A stretch of DNA of 64,000 nt from Sulfuritalea sp. (GTDB taxonomy: Bacteria > Pseudomonadota > Gammaproteobacteria > Burkholderiales > Rhodocyclaceae): assembly GCA_023229545.1 (NCBI GenBank), contig JALNZB010000015.1, positions 14,866 through 78,865 of the forward strand, read 5' to 3'. Made by a program: the position numbers and the translations under genes. The notes under the pieces were generated by a model. That model searched no databases. It was not told where the DNA came from and saw nothing but the letters and a program-made list of their open reading frames with translations. How positions within the stretch are numbered: position 1 is the first letter of the stretch; each line of letters opens with the position of its first letter. This document shows positions 1 to 9,820 of the stretch, one piece after another.

Positions 1-297
1 AAATCCGTGACAGCCGAAAAGCCGGCAGCCGCAATCGCCGCCGATGCCAAGCCGGCGACCGATGCATCCGCACAGTGGGTGGTCCAACTGGGTGCCTACA
101 AGGAAATGGGCAACGTCAAGCTGTTACTGGCCAAGTTGAAGGGCGTCGGCGTGCCGGCTTACACTGAAAAATTCGATTCACCGCAGGGGGCGCGCACCCG
201 AGTTCGGGCTGGCCCCTTCGCCAGCCAGGACGCCGCCGAAAAGGCCCGCTCAAGAATCAAGATCATCGGCGTAGACGGTCCCGTAGCGCCAAAGTAG
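1..297 (+). CDS. SPOR-domain protein, C-terminal part (DedD-like)
   Basis: The frame is already open at base 1 and ends in TAG at 295-297, so only the last ~98 codons are present. The first ~25 residues are an Ala/Lys/Pro-rich linker. The rest has a SPOR-domain pattern: WVVQLGAYKEMGNVKLL, then RTRVRAGPFASQDAAEKA and a C-terminal I-G-V-D-G segment. SPOR domains bind denuded septal peptidoglycan, and DedD-type proteins carry an N-terminal membrane anchor, which would lie outside the window. It is followed after 4 bp by cvpA, the order often seen as folC-dedD-cvpA-purF in beta- and gammaproteobacteria. The domain is clear; the name DedD rests on position. Confidence 0.85.
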   Translation, partial: KSVTAEKPAAAIAADAKPATDASAQWVVQLGAYKEMGNVKLLLAKLKGVGVPAYTEKFDSPQGARTRVRAGPFASQDAAEKARSRIKIIGVDGPVAPK

Positions 298-301
298 GAC
301 A

Positions 302-793
302 ATGACCGCGTTCGATTACGCCGTGCTGGCGGTAATACTGGTATCGGTGCTGCTGGGTTTGTGGCGTGGCGTGGTAAGCGAGATTTTGGCGCTGGCGGCC
401 TGGGTGGTGGCGTTTCTTGTCGCGCGCGCCGAGGCATCGGTGGTGGCCATCTGGCTGTCGGGGCTGATCGCCGACCCCGGCATGCGAATGGCAGCGGCTT
501 ATGTGCTGGTGTTTGTCGGTGTCTTGCTAGTCTTTGCAATAGCGCGCATGCTGATTTCGCTGATGCTGAAGGCGGTTGGCTTGGGCGTGTTGGACCGCTT
601 GCTGGGTGCCAGTTTCGGTGCCTTGCGCGGGATTCTGGTGGTGTTGGCGGCGGCAATGGTGGCGGGCATGACGCCGCTACCCAAGACCGAGGCGTGGCGT
701 GACGCGGTGCTGGCGCCGCCGCTGGAAACAGCGGTGATTGCGGCAAAACCCTGGTTGCCGGTTGAAGCGGCAAAACGGATTCGGTTTCGATAG
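302..793 (+). CDS. cvpA: CvpA family membrane protein
   Basis: The 163-residue product is almost entirely hydrophobic, with about four membrane segments (near residues 3-22, 25-45, 62-85 and 97-120). It begins MTAFDYAVLAVILVSVLLG and continues GLWRGVVSEILALAAWV, the usual CvpA opening. CvpA is an inner-membrane protein named for colicin V production and linked to envelope stress tolerance; its molecular activity is not settled. Length matches the family (~160 aa). It starts 4 bp after the SPOR gene and precedes purF, the conserved arrangement, so the three genes are probably co-transcribed. Confidence 0.92.
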   Translation: MTAFDYAVLAVILVSVLLGLWRGVVSEILALAAWVVAFLVARAEASVVAIWLSGLIADPGMRMAAAYVLVFVGVLLVFAIARMLISLMLKAVGLGVLDRLLGASFGALRGILVVLAAAMVAGMTPLPKTEAWRDAVLAPPLETAVIAAKPWLPVEAAKRIRFR

Positions 794-807
794 AGGAAAA
801 GGACCAT

Positions 808-841
808 CCCCCCTTCCCCCTTCCCGGGGAAGGGGGCGATA
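808..841. repeat. C-rich/G-rich palindromic sequence between cvpA and purF
   Basis: Runs of C and CCCCTT are followed by GGGGAAGGGGG, giving an imperfect hairpin in the 118-bp cvpA-purF gap. There is no T-run behind it, so it is a weak terminator candidate; it may be a small REP-like element. A comparable CCCCTTGAAGGGG palindrome lies between panB and panC (near 29932). Confidence 0.4.
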
Positions 842-911
842 ATTGTTCGCGGGCGCTGCCCGCTCAATGTTTTGGCTGCTTCCCCTTGGGGCGGCCCGGC
901 GGAGAAGGACC

Positions 912-2453
912 ATGTGCGGAATTCTGGGTGTGGTGGCCACCACACCGGTGAACCAGTTGCTCTACGACGGCTTGCAGGTGCTCCAGCACCGCGGTCAGGA
1001 TGCCGCCGGCATCGCCACGGCGGAGGGCGGGCGTTTTCACATGCACAAGGGCTCCGGCCTGGTGCGTGATGTCTTCCGCACCCGCAACATGCGCAGCCTG
1101 ATGGGCAACTGGGGTATCGGGCATTGCCGCTACCCCACCGCCGGCTCGGCCGACAACGCCGCCGAGGCGCAGCCGTTCTATGTCAATTCACCCTTCGGCC
1201 TGATGTTGGCGCACAACGGCAACCTGACCAATGCCGACCAGTTGAAGCAGGACATGTTTCTCCAGGACCTGCGGCACATGAACACCAACTCCGATTCGGA
1301 GGTGCTGCTCAATGTTCTGGCGCACGAATTGCAGGCCGCATCGACCAAATATCAGGTGGATGCCGAGACCATTTTCAAGGCGGTGGCCGGCGTGCATCGC
1401 CGCGTCAAGGGCGCTTATGCCGTGGTGGCGATGATCGCCGGCTACGGCCTGCTGGCCTTCCGCGATCCCTACGGCATTCGGCCGCTGGTGATGGGCCGCA
1501 ACGAGACCCCGCAAGGCATGGAATATATGGTCGCGTCCGAAAGCGTGGCCATCGATACCCTGGGTTTCAAAATGCTGCGCGATGTCGAGCCGGGTGAAGC
1601 GGTGCTGATCGACATGCGCGGCAACTTCGTCAGCCGGCAGTGCGCCGAGCGCACCCTTCATGCGCCATGCATGTTCGAGTTCGTCTATCTGGCGCGTCCC
1701 GACTCGGTGATGGACGGCATCTCGGTGTACGAAACGCGGGCCAAGATGGGCGACTACCTGGCCGACAAGATTCGCCTGACCATGCCGCACCTGGAGATCG
1801 ACGCGGTAATCCCGATCCCCGATTCCAGCCGCCATTCGGCGATGGAGCTGGCGCGGCGCCTGAACCTTCCCTACCGCGAGGGCTTCGTCAAGAATCGCTA
1901 CATCGGGCGCACTTTCATCATGCCCGGCCAGGCGACGCGGCGCAAATCCGTGCGGCAGAAACTCAACGCCATCAGTCAGGAGTTCAAGGGGCGCAACGTG
2001 CTGCTGGTCGACGATTCCATCGTGCGCGGCACCACCAGTCGCGAGATCATCATGATGGCGCGCGAAGCCGGGGCGAAGAAGGTCTATTTCGCTTCCGCCT
2101 CGCCGCCGGTGCGCTTCGCCAATGTTTATGGCATCGACATGCCGACGCGCAGCGAACTGATCGCCGCCTTCCGCAGCGACGAGGAAATCTGCCGCGAGAT
2201 CGGCGCCGATGCGCTGATCTACCAGGATCTCGACGCGCTCAAGGCGGCGGTGCGCTCGGTCAATCCGGCGGTGGCCCAGTTCGATACTTCCTGCTTCGAC
2301 GGCCACTACATCACTGGCGACGTCAGCGCCGCCTACCTGCAGAGCATGGAGGACAAGCGCGCACAGCGTCCGCCGCAGAGGCCCGACGACAACGATGGCT
2401 TCGACGGCGCGGACGGCGAGCAACTCGATCTGAATCTGGTGCAGGCGGGATAA
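912..2453 (+). CDS. purF: Amidophosphoribosyltransferase
   Basis: First committed step of purine synthesis: PRPP + glutamine to 5-phosphoribosylamine, in the cytoplasm. I place the start at ATG 912 because the protein must begin M-CGILGVV: the Cys after the removed Met is the glutaminase nucleophile. An in-frame upstream extension to 843 is ignored. Visible motifs are the class II glutamine amidotransferase core (GIGHCRYPTAGS, AHNGNL) in the N-terminal half and the phosphoribosyltransferase PRPP loop VLLVDDSIVRGTT in the C-terminal half. The 513 residues match the family. metZ starts 5 bp downstream. Confidence 0.97.
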   Translation: MCGILGVVATTPVNQLLYDGLQVLQHRGQDAAGIATAEGGRFHMHKGSGLVRDVFRTRNMRSLMGNWGIGHCRYPTAGSADNAAEAQPFYVNSPFGLMLAHNGNLTNADQLKQDMFLQDLRHMNTNSDSEVLLNVLAHELQAASTKYQVDAETIFKAVAGVHRRVKGAYAVVAMIAGYGLLAFRDPYGIRPLVMGRNETPQGMEYMVASESVAIDTLGFKMLRDVEPGEAVLIDMRGNFVSRQCAERTLHAPCMFEFVYLARPDSVMDGISVYETRAKMGDYLADKIRLTMPHLEIDAVIPIPDSSRHSAMELARRLNLPYREGFVKNRYIGRTFIMPGQATRRKSVRQKLNAISQEFKGRNVLLVDDSIVRGTTSREIIMMAREAGAKKVYFASASPPVRFANVYGIDMPTRSELIAAFRSDEEICREIGADALIYQDLDALKAAVRSVNPAVAQFDTSCFDGHYITGDVSAAYLQSMEDKRAQRPPQRPDDNDGFDGADGEQLDLNLVQAG

Positions 2454-2458
2454 GCGTC

Positions 2459-3655
2459 GTGGATACCGGTCTCGACACAGGTCTGGACACCTCGGGCTGG
2501 TCGTTCGATACCCTCGCTGTGCGCGCCGGTCAGGAGCGCAGCCAGTTCGGCGAACACTCGGAGGCGCTCTACCTTACTTCGAGCTTCGTCTTTGAAAACG
2601 CAGCGCAGGCGGCGGCGCGCTTCTCCGGCGCGGAGCCGGGCAATGTTTACGCCCGCTTCACCAATCCCACCGTGACCACCATGCAGGAGCGGCTGGCGGC
2701 GCTGGAAGGCGCGGAGGGCTGCGTCGCCACCGCCAGCGGCATGGCGGCGATCCTGTCCACCGTGATGGCGCTGATGAAGTCGGGCGAGCACATCGTCGCC
2801 TCGCGCAGCATCTTCGGCGCCACGCAGCAACTGTTCGGCAACATACTGCCGCGTTTTGGCGTCGACACCAGTTTCGTCGACCAGGGCACGGTCGAGGCCT
2901 TTCGCGCCGCGCTGCGACCGACCACCAAACTGGTCTTCATCGAGACACCGTCGAACCCATTGACCGAGGTCTTCGACATCGCCGCGCTGGCCGGGGTGGC
3001 GCACGCCGGCGGCGCCTTGCTGGTGGTCGACAATTGTTTCTGCACGCCGGCGTTGCAACGTCCGCTGCAACTGGGCGCGGACCTGGTGATTCATTCCGGC
3101 ACCAAGTACCTGGATGGCCAGGGTCGCGTGCTGGGCGGCGCGGTCTGCGGCGCACAGGTGCTGACGGAAGAAGTCTTCAAGTTTCTGCGCACCGCCGGGC
3201 CGACCTTGTCGCCTTTCAACGCCTGGGTGATACTGAAGGGGCTGGAAACGCTCTCGGTGCGCATGCAGGCGCAGTCGGCCAATGCGCTGCAACTCGCGCA
3301 ATGGCTGGAAGCGCAGCCGCGGGTGGCGCGGGTGTATTACCCCGGCCTGGCCTCGCATCCGCAACACGCGCTGGCAATGCGGCAGCAGACCAGCGGTGGC
3401 GCCATCGTGTCGTTCGAGGTCAAGGGCGATCGCGAAGCCGCCTGGCGCGTGGTCGACAACTGCCGCCTGTTGTCGATCACGGCGAATCTGGGAGACACCA
3501 AGACCACCATCACGCATCCGGCTTCCACCACGCATGGCCGCATCTCGCCCGAAGCGAGGGCGGCGTCGGGGATCGGCGAAGGGCTGTTGCGGATAGCGGT
3601 CGGGCTGGAAAGTCAGGCCGATCTCCAGGCCGATCTGGCGCGGGGTTTGCGCTAG
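2459..3655 (+). CDS. metZ: O-succinylhomoserine sulfhydrylase
   Basis: PLP enzyme of the Cys/Met metabolism family that makes homocysteine directly from O-succinylhomoserine and sulfide. The PLP lysine lies in IHSGTKYLDGQG (about K216); IETPSNP and the C-terminal SLGDTKTTITHPASTTHG-like segment (here NLGDTKT, then THPASTTH) are typical of this family. GTG at 2459 is the best start, 5 bp after purF; it gives 398 aa, the usual length. purF-metZ adjacency is common in betaproteobacteria and pseudomonads and is the main reason to choose MetZ over MetB/MetC. The stop codon overlaps that of convergent lpxH within a shared CTAG. Confidence 0.93.
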   Translation: MDTGLDTGLDTSGWSFDTLAVRAGQERSQFGEHSEALYLTSSFVFENAAQAAARFSGAEPGNVYARFTNPTVTTMQERLAALEGAEGCVATASGMAAILSTVMALMKSGEHIVASRSIFGATQQLFGNILPRFGVDTSFVDQGTVEAFRAALRPTTKLVFIETPSNPLTEVFDIAALAGVAHAGGALLVVDNCFCTPALQRPLQLGADLVIHSGTKYLDGQGRVLGGAVCGAQVLTEEVFKFLRTAGPTLSPFNAWVILKGLETLSVRMQAQSANALQLAQWLEAQPRVARVYYPGLASHPQHALAMRQQTSGGAIVSFEVKGDREAAWRVVDNCRLLSITANLGDTKTTITHPASTTHGRISPEARAASGIGEGLLRIAVGLESQADLQADLARGLR

Positions 3656-4398
3656 GCGGAGTAATCGATGCGGCGCACGCCTGCGTCGCTGATTTCCAGC
3701 GCGTCGCCGCGCCCGGTTTCCCAGTCGGAAAGTACCCAGCGTTCAGCACTGGCCGATCCCAGTTTGAATACTTCGTGTCCGGGCCGGTGGGTATGACCGT
3801 GTATCAGGCGGGTGCAGCCATGGGTTGTCAGCGCCGTGCGTATCGCCGTGGCGTTGGCGTCCATGATCGCCGCCGTCTTGCCCAGCATGGCATCGGCACT
3901 GCGGCGACGCAGGCTTGCCACTTCGGCGCGGCGTTCGGCGAGGGGGCGGGCGAGAAAATTCGTTTGCCATTCCCTGGTGCGTACCATCTGGCGAAACTCC
4001 TGGTAGGGCAGGTCGTCGGTGCAGACCGTATCGCCATGCATCAGCAAAGTCGGCGTACCACTAGCGCCGACTATCTGGGTCTCACCCAGCAGGTCGATGC
4101 CCGCCGTCGCTGCGAAGCTCTCGCCGATCAGGAAATCGCGATTGCCGGCGATGAAGAAAATGCGCGTGCCCCGATCCGCCAAGCCGCGCAGCAGCTTGCA
4201 CACTTGCGTATTGAACGGCTCGGCCAGATCGTCGTCGCCGATCCAGTACTCGAACAGGTCGCCGAGAATGAACAGCGTTTCGACCTTGGCCGCCGCCGTA
4301 TCGGCGAGAAAAGTCGCAAAGCGCCGTGTCAGGTCGGGTCGCTCCGCCCGCAGGTGCAGGTCGGAAACGAAGCGGGCAGTTCCGGCGATGCTCAGCAT
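3652..4398 (-). CDS. lpxH: UDP-2,3-diacylglucosamine diphosphatase LpxH
   Basis: Metallophosphoesterase of lipid A synthesis that hydrolyses UDP-2,3-diacylglucosamine to lipid X and UMP at the inner-membrane surface. The five calcineurin-type motifs are present in order: SDLHL, GDLFEYW, GNRDF, HGDT and HGHTH. The ATG at 4398 has GAGG seven bases upstream and starts MLSIAGTARFVSDLHL; an in-frame ATG at 4419 would overlap ppiB and lacks a comparable site. Length is 248 aa, normal for LpxH. It ends convergently with metZ and follows ppiB by 17 bp, so it is probably the last gene of the ppiA-ppiB-lpxH unit. Confidence 0.95.
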   Translation of the reverse strand: MLSIAGTARFVSDLHLRAERPDLTRRFATFLADTAAAKVETLFILGDLFEYWIGDDDLAEPFNTQVCKLLRGLADRGTRIFFIAGNRDFLIGESFAATAGIDLLGETQIVGASGTPTLLMHGDTVCTDDLPYQEFRQMVRTREWQTNFLARPLAERRAEVASLRRRSADAMLGKTAAIMDANATAIRTALTTHGCTRLIHGHTHRPGHEVFKLGSASAERWVLSDWETGRGDALEISDAGVRRIDYSA

Positions 4399-4415
4399 GG
4401 AACCGCCTCGACGAT

Positions 4416-4904
4416 TCACACTATTTCAGCGCGCTCGAGGATTACATCGTCCGTCGGCACGTTCTGGTGGAAGCCCTTGTTGCCGGTCTTCACCGACTTG
4501 ATCTGGTCCACGACATCCTGGCCTTCGACAACGCGACCGAAGACGCAATAGCCCCAGCCGTCCTGGCACTTGTCGTTGTCGAGAAAGTCGTTGTCGCCGA
4601 CGTTGATGAAGAACTGCGCGGTGGCCGAATGCGGGTCGCTGGTGCGGGCCATGGCGACGGTGTATATCTCGTTTCTGAGGCCGTTTTTGGCTTCGTTCTC
4701 GATCGGATCATTGACCGGCTTCTGCTCCATGCCCGGCTCGAAGCCGCCGCCCTGAATCATGAAACCATCAATCACGCGATGGAAAATCGTGTTGTCGTAG
4801 TGGCCGGCTTCAACATAGGCGATGAAGTTGGCGACGCTCTTGGGCGCCTTCTCGGCATCGAGTTCGAGCGTGATGACGCCATGGTTGGTGGTGAGCTTGA
4901 TCAT
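4416..4904 (-). CDS. ppiB: Cytoplasmic peptidyl-prolyl isomerase (cyclophilin B)
   Basis: A 162-residue cyclophilin without a signal peptide. Active-site and fold motifs are visible: FHRVIDGFMIQGGGF (catalytic Arg), MARTSDPHSATAQFFIN and WGYCVFGRVVEG. It catalyses cis-trans isomerisation of Xaa-Pro bonds in the cytoplasm. AGGA lies upstream of ATG 4904. It sits directly downstream of a second, exported cyclophilin gene, and the two share most of the core, so they look like an old tandem duplication that split between compartments. Acidic substitutions fit a cytosolic protein. Confidence 0.95.
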   Translation of the reverse strand: MIKLTTNHGVITLELDAEKAPKSVANFIAYVEAGHYDNTIFHRVIDGFMIQGGGFEPGMEQKPVNDPIENEAKNGLRNEIYTVAMARTSDPHSATAQFFINVGDNDFLDNDKCQDGWGYCVFGRVVEGQDVVDQIKSVKTGNKGFHQNVPTDDVILERAEIV

Positions 4905-4924
4905 GGGGAGTGGTCCTGTGTAAA

Positions 4925-5488
4925 TTATTTCTTTGCCGGCAGCAACTTGGCGGATTCGATGAGAATCGGCGTGGTCGGCACGTCCCGGTGAAAACCGGTA
5001 CTTGTCGTCGGCACCTTGCCGATTTTTTGCACTATGTCGAGGCCTTGCACGACCTTGCCGAATACGGCGTAGCCCCAGCCGTCGCGGCCTGGGTAATCGA
5101 GAAAGCTGTTGTCTTTGAGGTTGATGAAGAACTGCGCGCTGGCGGAATGTGGATCGCCGGTGCGTGCCATGGCTAGCGTGCCCAACTCATTCTTCAGGCC
5201 GTTTTTGGCTTCGTTCTGGATCGGCGCGCGGGCGTCCTTCTGTTTCATGTCCGGCGAAAAGCCGCCGCCCTGGATCATGAAGTCGGGAATCACGCGGTGG
5301 AAGATGGTGCCGTTGAAGAAGCCATCCCTGGCGTACTGCAGAAAGTTCTCCACCGACTTGGGTGCCTTGTCCTGATACAACTCGATGACCAGCGTGCCTT
5401 GCGAGGTCTTCAATTCAACCTGTGGGTTGGCGGCAAAGGCGACGCTGCAGAACAGGAAAGCAAATATGAACAGAAACAGGCGATGCAT
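4925..5488 (-). CDS. ppiA: Exported peptidyl-prolyl isomerase (cyclophilin A type)
   Basis: The product starts MHRLFLFIFAFLFCSVAFA, a typical Sec signal with cleavage near AFA-ANP, followed by a complete cyclophilin core (FHRVIPDFMIQGGGF, MARTGDPHSASAQFFIN, WGYAVFGKVV). It should assist folding of exported proteins in the periplasm. ATG 5488 is chosen because GGAGG stands just upstream and it begins the signal peptide; the longer frame from 5554 adds an unlikely polar extension. It is 20 bp upstream of ppiB and probably co-transcribed with it and lpxH. Confidence 0.94.
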   Translation of the reverse strand: MHRLFLFIFAFLFCSVAFAANPQVELKTSQGTLVIELYQDKAPKSVENFLQYARDGFFNGTIFHRVIPDFMIQGGGFSPDMKQKDARAPIQNEAKNGLKNELGTLAMARTGDPHSASAQFFINLKDNSFLDYPGRDGWGYAVFGKVVQGLDIVQKIGKVPTTSTGFHRDVPTTPILIESAKLLPAKK

Positions 5489-5531
5489 GGAACCTCCGGG
5501 GATGGGGGAACGGGGGAAAGACGAAGAGTGC

Positions 5532-6776
5532 TTACGCGGCGCCTTCGAAGGCAATTTTCCAGCGGCCGCTTTCCTTGATCCAGTACTGACGCTTCTTCAT
5601 CTGGTTGGAAAGATTGCTGGAACGGTAATCCTGCTCGAAGGTTACGACGACATATTCTTCCTTGCCGGGATTGCGCAACATGCTGATATTGCCGGTAGCC
5701 ACCTTGATCCAGCTCTTGCCCGCATTGACCTTGCGCTTCTGTTCGATCCAGCCCTGATAACCCTGACCGCCGGCGTTGAACTTGTGCGAGTAGTGGGCTG
5801 CGTAGCGATCGACATCGCGGCCTTCCCAGTCCTGCCGCCATTCCTCGATCATCTTCAGCAGCGAGGTGCGCTCGCTCTGCCAGTCGTCGAGCGAAAGCCA
5901 TTCGATGCTGTTGCTGATGATGACCGGGGTCAGGCCGATTTGCAGGCTTTTCGACAGCGTGTCGAGATCCTGATTGGCCAGCACCACGCAGCCGTCGGAG
6001 GCCTTCGGCGGACGCGAAAAGGTGTCGGAGGGCGTGCCGTGGAGCCAAATGCCGTGGCCGTTGCGCCCCTGGCGCTTGTCCCACTCGTTGGGATAGTTGA
6101 TGGGGAAGGCGCCGTTGCCGTAGAAGTCGGTCAGTTTTTGCCGCGGCATGCTGGAGGTGACGTGATAGACCCCGATCGGCGTTTTCTTGTCGCCCTCGCG
6201 GGACTTGTCGGCGCCCAGTTTTCCCTGCGAGATGTAGTAGTCGGCGACGAAACGCGGCGTGCCATTGTCATTCTGGTAAAGATAGAGGCGGGACTTTTGC
6301 GTATCCACCACCACGGCGTGCTTCTGTTCTGGCTGCATTTGCAGCAGATAGCGCGGTACATAGTTGGCCAGCGGCTTGGTACGATAGCCTTTGAGACGGA
6401 CGATCGCCTCGTCGCGCAGATCGGCCACTTTTTCTCCGGCCGCAGGCCCGCCGCCCTCGCCAAAAGCCATCAGGGCGCGCGAGCGGGCCAGCAACAGATC
6501 GCCCTTTACCAAGTGCGCCAGGCGAAAATTGGGGTAGGCCTTGATCAGCATTTCCGTCTGCTGCATGGCGAGTTCAAGCCGGTTGTTCTCGATGGCGTCG
6601 AACACTTTCGCCAGCAGCGGCTCCGGTCCCGAATCCGTGTAGCTTGCCTCGACAACGGGGCTTCCGGCATCCTTCTTGAGATGCTTGGGCGCCTTGCCGG
6701 CAGCCTCGACCGCGCCCGCCGCCAGTAGCAGGCTGCAAGCCGCGACGACTGTCAGGGAGCGCAGTGGGAAACCCAT
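5532..6776 (-). CDS. L,D-transpeptidase (YkuD) with C-terminal Cds6-like domain
   Basis: Periplasmic enzyme of the YkuD family, which forms L,D cross-links in peptidoglycan or attaches proteins to it. Residues 1-25 form a signal peptide (MGFPLRSLTVVAACSLLLAAGAVEA); the catalytic domain lies at about 150-280, with H246 in GIWLHGTPS and C263 in SDGCVVL. Most YkuD enzymes have SHGC; here the His is Asp. Residues ~300-414 form an NTF2-like domain (W-R-Q-D-W ... Y-A-A-H-Y ... GRWKIAFEG) of the kind found at the C terminus of Cds6-type L,D-transpeptidases. The ATG at 6776 shares a base with the TGA of the upstream TPR gene, so the two are translationally coupled. The choice of start rests on this and on the signal peptide. 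Confidence 0.9.
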   Translation of the reverse strand: MGFPLRSLTVVAACSLLLAAGAVEAAGKAPKHLKKDAGSPVVEASYTDSGPEPLLAKVFDAIENNRLELAMQQTEMLIKAYPNFRLAHLVKGDLLLARSRALMAFGEGGGPAAGEKVADLRDEAIVRLKGYRTKPLANYVPRYLLQMQPEQKHAVVVDTQKSRLYLYQNDNGTPRFVADYYISQGKLGADKSREGDKKTPIGVYHVTSSMPRQKLTDFYGNGAFPINYPNEWDKRQGRNGHGIWLHGTPSDTFSRPPKASDGCVVLANQDLDTLSKSLQIGLTPVIISNSIEWLSLDDWQSERTSLLKMIEEWRQDWEGRDVDRYAAHYSHKFNAGGQGYQGWIEQKRKVNAGKSWIKVATGNISMLRNPGKEEYVVVTFEQDYRSSNLSNQMKKRQYWIKESGRWKIAFEGAA

Positions 6777-7810
6777 CAGTTGCCGACCCGCTCCTGCAGT
6801 ATCTGCCACTTGCCGTCGCGTTTACCCATCAGCATCACCTTGTTGCTGGATGTCTTGAGCGAAGCCGACTTGTAGTGCTGGCGGAACTTGACTGTGGCCT
6901 TGTCACCGTCAACGTTGATGCGCAGATTTTCGTAGCTGACCTGAATTGCCCCCGGCTTGTTGATGCGTTTCTGCCGCTCGGCGTCCCATGTCGCACGCGA
7001 TTCGCCAGCCGGGGTCTTGAAGTCGCGGGCATAGGCCGCGAGGTAGGCCTTGATATCCTTGCGCGACCAGGCGGCGGCCCACAGGCCAATGGTACGGGTA
7101 ATGTCGATAGTGGCATCATCCGCGCTTTTCGCCGCGACCGGTCTGGATGCCTCCGACGACGCCGCAACGGCTGGCGTGGCGACCACCACTGGCACGGGCT
7201 TGGCGGCTTCGGCCAGCTTGACGGGCTCGATTGGTCTCGTATCGGCGACCGTTGTCCCCGGTTTGCCGGCCTTGCCGGGCCGGCTGGCGGTGCTCATCAG
7301 ATCGCGAATCAAGGCCAGCTTGTTCTGCGCGCTGGAATTCGACGAATCGATCTGGAGCGCCTTGTCATAAGCCTGACTGGCGAGCCGCGCGTAGATGTCG
7401 CCGAGGTTTTCGTGGGCGGTGGCGTAGGAAGGATGGGTGCGGATGGCCATTTCCAGCGCCTGCTTGGCCTTGTCGTACTGCTTCTGCTGGGCGTAGATCA
7501 CAGCGAGGTTATTGTAGGGCTCGGGCAGCTCCGGGTAATCCTCGGTCAGCTTGGTAAACACCACGATGGCATCGGTGGGCTTGTTCATCTCGGTCAGCAC
7601 GATGCCCTTGAGGAATCGTCCCTGGGCATCCTTTGGCTTGCCCGCAAGAAATTTGTCGACCTGTTCCAGCGCCTGGGCATGATGTCCCTGCTTGATCTGT
7701 TTGCTGATGTCCTGCAGTGTGTCGGCATGGACGACGGGCGCCAGTGACAGAAAGCCTACGGAAACGGCTGATGCCAGTAGGCGTGCGGCATTGAGGCGAA
7801 TTTTGGTCAT
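6776..7810 (-). CDS. Exported TPR protein with C-terminal Cds6-like domain
   Basis: The protein begins MTKIRLNAARLLASAVSVGFLSLAPVVHA, a Sec signal with cleavage near VHA-DT. About four TPR-like helix pairs follow at ~30-175 (for example EPYNNLAVIYAQQKQYDKAKQALEMA), then a Pro/Ala-rich linker and, at ~230-344, a domain resembling the C-terminal part of the next gene: LWAAAWSRKDIKAYLAAY, KFRQHYKS and GKWQILQE. GAGAAG precedes ATG 7810. The last codon overlaps the start of the L,D-transpeptidase. A role in localising or regulating that enzyme in the periplasm is inferred from the fusion-like arrangement. No enzyme motif is visible. Confidence 0.82.
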   Translation of the reverse strand: MTKIRLNAARLLASAVSVGFLSLAPVVHADTLQDISKQIKQGHHAQALEQVDKFLAGKPKDAQGRFLKGIVLTEMNKPTDAIVVFTKLTEDYPELPEPYNNLAVIYAQQKQYDKAKQALEMAIRTHPSYATAHENLGDIYARLASQAYDKALQIDSSNSSAQNKLALIRDLMSTASRPGKAGKPGTTVADTRPIEPVKLAEAAKPVPVVVATPAVAASSEASRPVAAKSADDATIDITRTIGLWAAAWSRKDIKAYLAAYARDFKTPAGESRATWDAERQKRINKPGAIQVSYENLRINVDGDKATVKFRQHYKSASLKTSSNKVMLMGKRDGKWQILQERVGN

Positions 7811-8001
7811 GTTATATACTTCTCTTTGACGGTTGCCCGAAAATGAATTTCGCGGGGACAAACCATGCTGGATTCAGCCTCGGATTCTAACAAGAAGCCA
7901 GCCCTCCCCACAACCTGACCACGTTTCATCGATGGGCCGATAATGGCGGCCTTTCGTACTCATTTCCTGCTTACCCCGACGATTAGGCGATTCCCCACCC
8001 C

Positions 8002-9372
<1,371 letters not shown>

Positions 9373-9396
9373 CGATTATTCGTTGACCCACCAATG

Positions 9397-9422
9397 AAAA
9401 TGCCCGCAATCGCGGGCATTTT
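9397..9422 (+). terminator. Rho-independent terminator after cysS
   Basis: An 11-bp perfect stem, AAAATGCCCGC and GCGGGCATTTT, with a 4-base loop, starts 24 bp after the cysS stop. The T side ends in TTTT. The flanking A/T runs make it potentially bidirectional, so it could also serve the leftward small gene ending at 9444. Confidence 0.9.
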
Positions 9423-9443
9423 GTTCAATAAACGGCGGATGGT

Positions 9444-9692
9444 TCAGACTGGGAAAAACGCTTTCAATATGAGCGCCAGGATGCCGCCCATGACGATGCC
9501 TGTCATCCATTTCAAAACGGCCAACTCTTTCTCAAGGCGATTGATGTCGGTTTTTGTAGCCAACTGAGAGTCCATCGCTTCGGAAAAAGCCGATACCAGC
9601 GCTTCGGCTTCAGCTTTGGCTTGTGCTTCTGGCACACCGCCTGTTTTCAGTTTCTCCACGAATTTCAGCGTGTCAAATGTAATCGTGCTCAT
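9444..9692 (-). CDS. Small coiled-coil membrane protein, DUF1640/CCDC90-like
   Basis: An 82-residue protein starting MSTITFDTLKFVEKLKTGGVPEAQAKAEAEAL, then a predicted coiled coil (SQLATKTDINRLEKELAVLK) and one C-terminal membrane helix (WMTGIVMGGILALILKAFF). This layout is that of the bacterial DUF1640/CCDC90-like family: amphipathic N terminus, heptads and a C-terminal anchor. The function of the bacterial members is not known. AAGGAG lies 9 bases upstream of ATG 9692; the longer frame reaching 9866 runs through repeat sequence and is rejected. The gene is isolated between the cysS terminator and the CRISPR region. Confidence 0.85.
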   Translation of the reverse strand: MSTITFDTLKFVEKLKTGGVPEAQAKAEAEALVSAFSEAMDSQLATKTDINRLEKELAVLKWMTGIVMGGILALILKAFFPV

Positions 9693-9752
9693 CGTGCCGT
9701 TCTCCTTGCGGGGAAGTGTAGCGTAAAAGGGTTCGAGGGTGAGATCGAAGCA

Positions 9753-9775
9753 AAAGTCGGCGCTCGCGGCACGGC
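9753..9775 (-). repeat. Dispersed 23-bp repeat, copy 2
   Basis: Reverse-orientation copy AAAGTCGGCGCT-CGCGGCACGGC, between the small coiled-coil gene and the inverted repeat. The block 9741-9777 duplicates cysS 9229-9265. Confidence 0.75.
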
Positions 9776-9820
9776 GATGGGCTTGGAGCCCATAGTCCTG
9801 CTGACCTTGCGCAGCAAGAA

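Noticed and set aside
1188..2423. 411-codon open frame antisense to purF
   Set aside because: Mirror of purF with no recognisable domain.
5385..6728. 447-codon rightward frame over the L,D-transpeptidase gene
   Set aside because: Opposite a clear YkuD enzyme with signal peptide and coupled start.
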